Made by a program: the position numbers and the translations under genes. From positions 1 to 5,996 of the forward strand of contig DUUZ01000033.1 of NCBI GenBank assembly GCA_012841255.1: a DNA stretch of 5,996 nt, given 5' to 3'. This DNA comes from Clostridiaceae bacterium. GTDB lineage: Bacteria > Bacillota > Clostridia > Saccharofermentanales > DTU023. A model generated the notes under the pieces. It made no database searches and was not told where the DNA came from. It saw only the letters and a list, made by a program, of their open reading frames with translations. This document shows, in pieces, positions 1 to 5,996 of the stretch (its first letter is position 1; each line of letters opens with the position of its first letter).

Positions 1-962
1 ATGGGGACATAGGCATCCAGCTTGAAGGCATCGTCATAGACCTTGATCAAAGGCAGGATTTTCTCCTTGGGAGCCGCATCGGACTTGTTGATGACGAGGA
101 TGACCGGTTTTTTCTCCTCCTTGGCCTGGCGGATGATCCGCTCCTCCAGCTGGCCCACGAAGGCATTCCAGGAGGCGTCGATCATGACGACCAGGACGTC
201 GGCCTGGCCGATGGCCGAGGTGGCCGCCTTCATCATGGCCTTGCCCAGGGCATTCTTGGGCTGGTGGAGGCCCGGGGTATCCAGGAAGGCGATCTGGTAG
301 TCCTCGGTGGTCAGGACACTGCGGATGGCGTGGCGGGTGGTCTGGGGCTTAGCCGAAGTGATGGCCAGGGTCCGGTCGGACAGCTCGTTCAAAAGTGTGG
401 ACTTGCCCACATTGGGGCGGCCGGCCAGGGCCACAAAGCCCCGGGGCAGATCCCGGTAAGCGGCCATGAGGTTTTTTTGCAGGGCGTTCATGACCTCTTC
501 ATCCTCTTCGGTCTCGTGGTCATAGCCCAGAAGATGGAGGACGCCGTGGATGACCAGAAAGCGGATTTCCTCCTCGAAGGAATGGCCGTACTCCTCCGCC
601 TGTTTCTCGATGACCGCAGGGGCCAGGATCAGGTCGCCCAAAAAGAGGCGGTCCCCCTCCTCTTCCCCCGAGAGGAATTCCCAGGGCTCCAGGGGTGAAA
701 GAGGATGTCCCTCTTTCATCTCCCGGGCCGGGAAGGAGAGGATGTCGGTCTCCCGGTCCACTTCCCTTTGCTCCCGGTTGATGCCCCGCATGGTGCGGGG
801 ACCTACCAGGGTCCAATCCAGGTCGATGCCGATACCTTCGGCCAGGAGCTCCCGGATGAAGGGGGAGGCGTAAAGAGCGTGGTCGGCGGCTTCCCGGACC
901 AGGGGTCCGATGTCCGACAGCTTGTAGTCGCGCTGGCGGTTGGCGTGATGGAGTTGAATCAT
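1..962 (-). CDS. ybeY-era: YbeY-Era fusion: rRNA-maturation endoribonuclease joined to Era GTPase (3' end off window)
   Basis: One uninterrupted frame from ATG at 962 to the window edge gives 320 complete codons. Residues 1-160 are YbeY, the metal-dependent RNase of 16S rRNA 3'-end maturation: N62/R66/D69 and TDILSF (72-77) match the conserved NxxxR..TDVLSF region, and the zinc motif HGVLHLLGYDH supplies H139, H143 and H149. Residues 173-320 are the Era G domain, which binds 16S rRNA and the 30S subunit: P-loop GRPNVGKST 181-189, switch I KPQTTR, G3 DTPG 228-231 followed by LHQPKN, and G4 NKSD 292-295. The Era KH domain should lie beyond position 1. There is no stop or frame change between domains, and the YbeY part alone has normal full length. 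The ATG has AAAGGA 6 nt upstream and follows pgpH by 10 nt. YbeY and Era are known functional partners, so a fusion is plausible. Domain assignments are secure; whether only the fused form is made is not known. Confidence 0.93.
   Translation of the reverse strand, partial: MIQLHHANRQRDYKLSDIGPLVREAADHALYASPFIRELLAEGIGIDLDWTLVGPRTMRGINREQREVDRETDILSFPAREMKEGHPLSPLEPWEFLSGEEEGDRLFLGDLILAPAVIEKQAEEYGHSFEEEIRFLVIHGVLHLLGYDHETEEDEEVMNALQKNLMAAYRDLPRGFVALAGRPNVGKSTLLNELSDRTLAITSAKPQTTRHAIRSVLTTEDYQIAFLDTPGLHQPKNALGKAMMKAATSAIGQADVLVVMIDASWNAFVGQLEERIIRQAKEEKKPVILVINKSDAAPKEKILPLIKVYDDAFKLDAYVP
471..479 (-). other. A7 run (A AAA AAC heptamer) at the YbeY-Era joint
   Basis: The codons CAA AAA AAC at residues 162-164 contain A AAA AAC in the phase of a classical -1 slippery heptamer. 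They lie between the end of the YbeY fold and the Era P-loop. In-frame Met codons stand at residues 158 and 166 on either side. The reading frame is already continuous across the joint, so no shift is needed to make the fusion. Neither shifted frame stops at once: by eye the -1 frame runs to a TAA and the +1 frame to a TGA, both well inside the era part. The motif is visible; any slippage is inference. Confidence 0.35.
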
Positions 963-968
963 AAATAG

Positions 969-974
969 TCCTTT
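969..974 (-). promoter_or_regulatory. Ribosome binding site of ybeY-era, overlapping the pgpH stop
   Basis: AAAGGA lies 6 nt before the ATG at 962 and shares bases with the TAA stop of pgpH (975-973). It fixes the YbeY start, and its overlap with the upstream stop suggests translational coupling between pgpH and ybeY-era. Confidence 0.6.
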
Positions 975-3171
975 AGTCGGATGTCTCCTGGCCGCTGCTT
1001 TCTGCAGGCCGGACCGGAGTTCTGATCTGTTTTTTGTAGGGTACCCGCTCATGGAAATGGCCGGCATAGACCTGCAGGAAAGACAGGGTGATGGTTTCGA
1101 TGTCCGCGAAGGAGAGGCCGGACAGCTTCAGCTGGTCCTGGTCGATCTTGTCCCTGATGATCTGGCCGATCAGCTCCTCGGCCGCCTCCAGGGTATGGGC
1201 CTTCTCCGACCGCATGGCGGCCTCGACCGAGTCGGCCAGCATGACAATGGCGGACTCCCGGGAGCTGGGTAAGGGCGTCCGGTAGCGGAAGGCCTCCATG
1301 GGGGGCGCTTCCTCTCCCCGGGCCAGGGCCTCAGTCCGGGCCTTGTTCCAGAAGTAGGACAAAAGCGTGGTCCCGTGGTGCTCGTTGGCGATCCGGAGAA
1401 GGGGCGGCGGCAGCCGGTACTTCTTGCCCAGGGCCAGGCTGTCCTCGGGGTGGCGGGTGATGATGCGGGCGCTTTCCAGGGGCGGCAGCCGGTCGTGGGG
1501 ATTGTCCCCGGTCTGGTTCTCCGTGAACATGAGGGGGGCTTCGAGTTTTCCCACATCGTGGAAGTAGGCGCCTACCCGGGCGATCATGGCATTGGCGCCC
1601 ACAGCCTCTGCGGCCGTGTCGGCCAGGTTGGCCACCATCATGCTGTGCTGGGAGGTGCCCGGCGCCTCCACAAAGAGCCGTTTCATCAGGGGATGGCCCG
1701 GCTGGGAGAGCTCAATCAGGCGGAGCGGCGAAACGGTATTGAAGATGAGTTCGAAAAGGGGCATGATCCCGATCCCGATGATGACGGAGAGAGCCCCCGA
1801 CACCGTAGCCTGCATGGTATTGGCCGTAATCTGGCTCCAGGAAATCTTCTGCAGGAGCCCCATGATCAGGGTGGCGGCAGCATTGACAAAAGAGGTGGCC
1901 AGGATGATCCGGGCATAGTTGTCGTGCCGGCTCCGGCCCCGGGTGAAGAGGGCCGCGACCGTGCTTCCGATCAGGGCCACCAGGGGGAAGGTGGGGTTGA
2001 AGGAGGTCATGGGCATGACGGCCACGGTCAGCATGATGGAGAAGAAGACCGAGGTCCGAAAACCGAAGTAGGCCGTGATAACCACCGCCGCAAAATAGAC
2101 GGGCGGCGCCAGGGGGTAGTCCCGGGCCAGGTAGGCCGACATAATAAGCGGAATCAGGAGGGAAAGGACCAGGGCCAGGGTATTTCTGGGGGTCGAGAAC
2201 AGGAGGCCTGCAGAATACTGGCTGAAGTAAAGGAGGGACACCAGGCCCAGTAGAATGACAAAGGCCAGGGTCAGGGCGATCCGGATCCAGTCCATGCGGG
2301 CCCCCACCGTCAGGTTCAAGCTGTCCAGCATCTCCTTCAGTTCGGGGGTGATGACATCGCCCTGGCTGATGATGCGGACGCCCCTGTTGATCATGACGGG
2401 GTTGTTGATAACCCGCTCGTAGGCGGCCTTCTTGGCCTTGTCGGTGGCCTCCTGGTTGAACTCCACGTTGGGCTTGAGAAGAAGGGTCAGCAGTCTCCCC
2501 GTCCGGGCGGCGTCATCGATGTAGTAGTCCATGCTCTCTTCCAAGCGGGTTACGCTCTCCCCAATGGCCGTCCGAAGGCCTGCCGCATCCAGGGTCCGGG
2601 CCACGATGGCACCGGTCTCGGCGTAAAGGAGGGCCGCCATGTGCTGGAAGCGGTCTTCCTCCATGCGGATCAGGGCATCGGCATCCCCCGAGGGCAGGAC
2701 CACGCCCATGGACTGGTCCAGGGCCGAGATCAAAGACGAGATGGCCAGTTCAATCTCATGGCTCTCCGGTTTCCTCTGGCGGTCGGCAGGATCCGTCCCG
2801 TTATCCGTGCTGTCCGGATCGCCGGGCTCTGTTTCCACCTCGACGATGGGTTCTTTATAGAGGGCGTCTCGCTTGGCCTGAACCAGATTGATCAGGCTTT
2901 GAACCATGTCCCGGGATTCCTCGCTCTTTTCATCGGACCGGATCATGACATTCTGGACATGGGACATCTCGACCAGGGCCCGCCTGATGGTTTCGGCCTC
3001 GTCGGCGATATCCCGCGGAGCCGAGATATCGTAGGCGCTGACATCCCCGATCTGCAGGTCATACTGGCGGGGGGTTGAGCCCAGGTAGACCGTGACGATG
3101 ATGATGATGACCGCCAGTGTCCCGAAGAGGATATTCAGGGCGGCCCGGGTTCTCTTATTCTCAGTATTCAC
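973..3171 (-). CDS. pgpH: PgpH/YqfF-type membrane c-di-AMP phosphodiesterase (7TMR-HDED + 7TM + HD domain)
   Basis: 732 residues, close to the 710-720 usual for Bacillus YqfF and Listeria PgpH, which hydrolyse c-di-AMP to pApA. Order of parts: N-terminal membrane helix (about 13-30), extracytoplasmic 7TMR-HDED-type region (about 35-290), a cluster of about seven membrane helices (about 295-476), then a cytoplasmic HD phosphohydrolase domain (about 490-705). Expected metal ligands are all present: H509 (SQHS), H538/D539 (FHDVGK), H574 (TRHPED), H598/H599 (EHHGTT) and D647 (LADSVEA). An acidic, Pro/Asp/Thr-rich low-complexity stretch at about 107-137 lies in the outer domain and looks like a flexible loop. 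The start codon is GTG at 3171, chosen because AGGAGG sits 8 nt upstream and the translation begins directly before the first membrane helix. The gene lies between phoH and ybeY as in Bacillus and Listeria. Stop is TAA. The catalytic residues look intact. Confidence 0.95.
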   Translation of the reverse strand: MNTENKRTRAALNILFGTLAVIIIIVTVYLGSTPRQYDLQIGDVSAYDISAPRDIADEAETIRRALVEMSHVQNVMIRSDEKSEESRDMVQSLINLVQAKRDALYKEPIVEVETEPGDPDSTDNGTDPADRQRKPESHEIELAISSLISALDQSMGVVLPSGDADALIRMEEDRFQHMAALLYAETGAIVARTLDAAGLRTAIGESVTRLEESMDYYIDDAARTGRLLTLLLKPNVEFNQEATDKAKKAAYERVINNPVMINRGVRIISQGDVITPELKEMLDSLNLTVGARMDWIRIALTLAFVILLGLVSLLYFSQYSAGLLFSTPRNTLALVLSLLIPLIMSAYLARDYPLAPPVYFAAVVITAYFGFRTSVFFSIMLTVAVMPMTSFNPTFPLVALIGSTVAALFTRGRSRHDNYARIILATSFVNAAATLIMGLLQKISWSQITANTMQATVSGALSVIIGIGIMPLFELIFNTVSPLRLIELSQPGHPLMKRLFVEAPGTSQHSMMVANLADTAAEAVGANAMIARVGAYFHDVGKLEAPLMFTENQTGDNPHDRLPPLESARIITRHPEDSLALGKKYRLPPPLLRIANEHHGTTLLSYFWNKARTEALARGEEAPPMEAFRYRTPLPSSRESAIVMLADSVEAAMRSEKAHTLEAAEELIGQIIRDKIDQDQLKLSGLSFADIETITLSFLQVYAGHFHERVPYKKQIRTPVRPAESSGQETSD

Positions 3172-3260
3172 GATCCCGGCCTCCTGCCCCCTTGTTCTTT
3201 CCTTCTGTTACCTGCGGCATCCTTCTCATAGGCCCGGATGATGCGTTGGACCAGGGGATT

Positions 3261-3263
<3 letters not shown>
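3168..3263 (-). pseudogene. phoH C-terminal tail continuing in frame past the TGA
   Basis: After the phoH stop codon (TGA, 3263-3261) the same frame stays open for 30 codons and begins NPLVQRIIRAYEKDAAG. PhoH proteins generally end with a motif of the form DVVRHPLVQ.II.AYE, so the stop falls exactly on the usual Arg and the conserved tail follows. The extended frame ends at TGA 3170-3168, which overlaps the pgpH GTG start as GTGA, the ordinary arrangement of coupled operon genes. Both facts indicate that the ancestral phoH was 338 codons long and ended there. Whether the tail is still made by readthrough, is lost, or is hidden by a base error cannot be told from sequence alone. Confidence 0.8.
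3180..3185 (-). promoter_or_regulatory. Strong ribosome binding site deciding the GTG start of pgpH
   Basis: A perfect AGGAGG stands 8 nt before GTG at 3171-3169. It lets pgpH be translated independently even if ribosomes leave phoH at the TGA 90 nt earlier. It lies inside the apparent old 3' end of the phoH frame. Confidence 0.75.
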
Positions 3264-4184
<921 letters not shown>

Positions 4185-4192
4185 ATCGCTCC

Positions 4193-4222
4193 ATTATAGC
4201 CTGCCCGGGTCCGCCCCGCCAA
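4193..4222 (-). promoter_or_regulatory. Possible sigma-A-type promoter just before phoH
   Basis: The gap between the second DUF881 gene and phoH contains a perfect TATAAT (4198-4193). TTGGCG (4222-4217) lies 18 nt upstream and matches only the TTG of the -35 consensus. A start about 7 nt after the -10 box would fall near 4186, only about two bases before the phoH ATG, giving a nearly leaderless transcript. The perfect -10 stands out in GC-rich surroundings, but the weak -35 and the position make this tentative. Confidence 0.3.
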
Positions 4223-4233
4223 ACCGCAGGGCA

Positions 4234-4947
4234 CTATTCTGCAGGGGTCAGAAGCTCCATCTGGTAGGCAATCCGGTCCTCGTTCAGGGCGGGGATGGTG
4301 ACATTCTCATCCTTTCTGACGCTGATGGTGACCGCGTCGTCGGCCAGCTGCTTGCGGATGCTGTCCCCCACCGACAGAAGATAGGGCACAACATAGGAGT
4401 CGATCTTGGCCGGGTCCACGATGGCCTTGATCTCGAAGACGGCTGACCGGGAGTAGCTGACCCCGTTGACCAGGATATTGTCCAGGCTGGTCCGGATCTC
4501 GGTGGTGGCCACCTTTCGTTCATCGTTAATGGAGATGGCCTGGGCCCCCAAAGCCGACAGTTCATTGACGAACTGGCGGAGGACGGCGTCCTGCATCTGG
4601 TAGCCGTCGTGAGGGGTCAGTGTGATGACCACGCCCTGGTTTTTGACGGCCCGCAGTCCCGCGAAGATGGCGTACTGCTCTTTTTCCTCCACGATGTGGA
4701 TGTAGCTCTCGCCCAGGCCGCTGGCCAGTTCAGCCTCCAGTTCCCGCAGATACTCGTAAAGACGGGTATTTCTGTTATTTAACTCCTCGTTCTTCTTCTG
4801 GTAGTCGATGATGGAGTTCTGCAGTTCCTGCAGGCTCTTGCCGCCCAGGCTCTGGGCGTTGATGTTCTTCATGAGCAGGGCAATCACCATGCCGACCAGA
4901 ATGCAGATGACCAGGATGGATGCGTATTGTAGCCATTTCTTATTCAT
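4234..4947 (-). CDS. DUF881 family membrane-anchored protein (second of a tandem pair)
   Basis: 237 residues. A short positively charged N-terminus (MNKKW) precedes one hydrophobic helix (about 9-26), then a Gln/Glu/Asn/Leu-rich predicted coiled coil (about 38-76). The DUF881 domain follows (about 95-212), recognisable by GVVITLTPHD, a central segment (VNELSALGAQAISINDER) and the stretch ILVNGVSYSRSAVFEIKAI. The likely topology is N-in with the domain outside the membrane. DUF881 proteins (YlxW/YlxX in Bacillus) usually occur near cell-division genes; their biochemical function is not established. The ATG at 4947 has GAGG 7 nt upstream and lies 16 nt after the first DUF881 gene, so the two are probably co-transcribed. 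Stop is TAG. The two copies share architecture but have diverged widely in sequence. Family assignment is fairly confident; role unknown. Confidence 0.85.
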   Translation of the reverse strand: MNKKWLQYASILVICILVGMVIALLMKNINAQSLGGKSLQELQNSIIDYQKKNEELNNRNTRLYEYLRELEAELASGLGESYIHIVEEKEQYAIFAGLRAVKNQGVVITLTPHDGYQMQDAVLRQFVNELSALGAQAISINDERKVATTEIRTSLDNILVNGVSYSRSAVFEIKAIVDPAKIDSYVVPYLLSVGDSIRKQLADDAVTISVRKDENVTIPALNEDRIAYQMELLTPAE

Positions 4948-4963
4948 ATCTGTACCTCGCTCC

Positions 4964-5695
4964 CTAGGGCTCTCGGAGCCAGTTGATGTAGGGCAAGTAG
5001 TCGTGGGTCTGGGAGAAGGAGGGCAGGCGGACCGTCTCGGATTTCTGGACGGTCAGCCGGACCCCGATCTTGTTCTGGGTCAGGTGGGCCAAATAGGAGT
5101 CGGTGTAGAGGACCGCTTCCAGGTCCTCGACCGGGCCGATGGCCTCGATGACATAGGGGGGCATCTGCCGGACCCCGTAGCAGAGGATGGTGGGGCCCAC
5201 ACAGCTGATCTCGGAGACGGCGGTCAGCCGGATGCCGTTGAAGGCCACCGCCCGGGCACCGCCGGCCCAAAGGAGATTCAGGACATAGTTGATGGTGCTG
5301 TCGTGGATGATGGACTCGATGGGATCGGTCAGGGGATCGTAGTTGATCTTGTCGTCCAGGGACAGGATGATCCCCCTCCCCTCCACGCCGGACATGCCGG
5401 CCAGAAGGGCGTTCTCATGGAACTCGTCCAGGACTCCGGCCAGGTCCTCATTGTCCCCGAAGCGGTTCAAGAGAACCTTCTTCCTGTTTTCCAGCTCCTC
5501 GTTCTGGGCCTTGAGGATCTGGTAGCGGGCTTCTTCCTCGGACAGATCCAGGCTGGCCGTTTCCAGGGCCGCAAGGTCAGGTCCCTCCGTCTCATGGACG
5601 GTCAGGGCCTGTTTGATGAGTAGGCCGACGGAAAGGCCGGCGATCAGGGCCAGGATCAGGAGGAAGCCGTTTTGCCATTTCTTGAATTTATTCAT
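4964..5695 (-). CDS. DUF881 family membrane-anchored protein (first of a tandem pair)
   Basis: 243 residues. The N-terminus (MNKFKKW) is followed by a single membrane helix (about 10-29), an acidic predicted coiled coil (about 50-75), and a DUF881 domain (about 100-220). Domain hallmarks are GRGIILSLDD at 106-115, LNLLWAGGARAVAFNGIRLT at 139-158, SCVGPTILCYG at 164-174 and PPYVIEAIG at 179-187, the last three being typical DUF881 signatures. The ATG at 5695 overlaps the TGA of the upstream pseudouridine synthase gene (ATGA), and its AGGAGG (5708-5703) is inside that gene, so translation is probably coupled. Stop is TAG. This copy is closer to the family consensus than its neighbour. A scaffold or envelope role near division or sporulation proteins is possible from family context, but no function can be read from the sequence. 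Confidence 0.88.
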   Translation of the reverse strand: MNKFKKWQNGFLLILALIAGLSVGLLIKQALTVHETEGPDLAALETASLDLSEEEARYQILKAQNEELENRKKVLLNRFGDNEDLAGVLDEFHENALLAGMSGVEGRGIILSLDDKINYDPLTDPIESIIHDSTINYVLNLLWAGGARAVAFNGIRLTAVSEISCVGPTILCYGVRQMPPYVIEAIGPVEDLEAVLYTDSYLAHLTQNKIGVRLTVQKSETVRLPSFSQTHDYLPYINWLREP

Positions 5696-5996
5696 AGCAG
5701 GACCTCCTCTTCCATAAAGGGTAAAAAGCGCTCCGGCAGAGGGCTTGAGATATTCAGTTCTTCTCCCGTGACCGGATGCTTGAGCGTCAGACGGACAGCA
5801 TGGAGGAGCTGGTAGTCGGGGTCGTCCGGCCGCGGCCGGCCGCCATAGACCGGATCCCCCACAACCGGGTAGCCGATGTGGGCCAGGTGGACCCGGATCT
5901 GGTGGGTCCGGCCGGTCAAAAGTGAGAGGCCCAGACGGGCGGTCTCCTGTCCCCTGGCCAGGACTTCAAATTCCGTCCGGGAGGGGCGGCCGCCGG
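5692..5996 (-). CDS. RluA/RluC/RluD-family pseudouridine synthase, C-terminal part (5' end off window)
   Basis: The frame enters from the right edge and gives 100 visible codons before TGA. Visible signatures of the RluA family are SRTEFEVL (5-12), TGRTHQIRVHLAHIGYPVVG (27-46), GDPVYGG and LHAVRLTLKHPVTGE (64-78). These belong to the C-terminal half of the catalytic domain of enzymes that convert uridine to pseudouridine in rRNA or tRNA. The GRLD motif carrying the catalytic Asp, and any N-terminal S4 domain, should lie beyond 5996. The Met at 5919 is inside a conserved-domain frame and is not the start: homologous sequence continues upstream to the edge. RluA, RluC and RluD types cannot be separated from this fragment; in Firmicutes the gene next to lspA (ylyB, RluD-like) is one candidate. 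The stop overlaps the next gene's ATG. Confidence 0.92.
   Translation of the reverse strand, partial: GGRPSRTEFEVLARGQETARLGLSLLTGRTHQIRVHLAHIGYPVVGDPVYGGRPRPDDPDYQLLHAVRLTLKHPVTGEELNISSPLPERFLPFMEEEVLL
5703..5708 (-). promoter_or_regulatory. Ribosome binding site of the first DUF881 gene, inside the upstream gene
   Basis: AGGAGG lies 7 nt before the ATG at 5695, within the last codons (Glu-Glu-Val) of the pseudouridine synthase gene. With the ATGA overlap it indicates translational coupling. Confidence 0.7.

Noticed and set aside
1375..2253. Plus-strand open frame (292 codons) opposite pgpH
   Set aside because: It is a shadow of the conserved HD and membrane regions, with low-complexity Gly/Asp/His/Glu composition and no recognisable domain.
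4201..4233. Terminator hairpin between the second DUF881 gene and phoH
   Set aside because: The only pairing seen is a 5-bp TGCCC/GGGCA stem with a loop of more than 20 nt and no following T run.
5692..5919. Stand-alone 75-codon gene starting at the Met at 5919
   Set aside because: The frame is open and homologous to the RluA family upstream to the window edge, so this is an internal Met of a truncated larger gene.

Overview
The window is a compact, GC-rich stretch of bacterial chromosome. Every supportable gene lies on the minus strand, so the genes read right to left and form one apparent transcription unit. Gene content points to a Firmicutes/Clostridia-type bacterium: PhoH, a 7TM-HD c-di-AMP phosphodiesterase (PgpH/YqfF), YbeY and Era are neighbours, and two DUF881 (YlxW/YlxX-like) membrane proteins lie beside them. 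The lineage is inferred from these families and their order; no rRNA is present. There are no mobile elements, tRNAs, CRISPR arrays or gene-free stretches over 300 bases.

Layout in the direction of transcription: (1) 5996-5692, the C-terminal 100 residues of an RluA-family rRNA pseudouridine synthase, cut by the window edge. (2) 5695-4964 and 4947-4234, two tandem DUF881 proteins, each with an N-terminal membrane anchor, a coiled coil and a DUF881 domain; the first is coupled to the synthase gene by an ATGA overlap. (3) 4184-3261, phoH, a P-loop ATPase, behind a 49-nt gap containing a TATAAT box. (4) 3171-973, pgpH, a 732-residue membrane c-di-AMP phosphodiesterase with all metal ligands, starting at GTG. 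(5) 962-1, one open frame joining a complete YbeY endoribonuclease to the start of the Era GTPase, cut by the window edge.

Two observations stand out. First, phoH stops at a TGA placed where the family normally has Arg in its C-terminal motif. The same frame continues beyond it with a recognisable PhoH tail (NPLVQRIIRAYE) for 30 codons and ends at a second TGA that overlaps the GTG of pgpH as GTGA. The annotated end is therefore probably a recent nonsense change (CGA to TGA), a base error, or a readthrough codon. Second, YbeY and Era form one polypeptide with no stop between them, and the dgkA and cdd genes that separate them in Bacillus are absent. The codons at the joint include the heptamer A AAA AAC.

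Functionally, the cluster combines ribosome maturation (pseudouridine synthase, YbeY RNase, Era GTPase, and PhoH, a partner of YbeY in other bacteria) with c-di-AMP turnover (PgpH) and two envelope-anchored proteins of a family usually found near cell-division genes.
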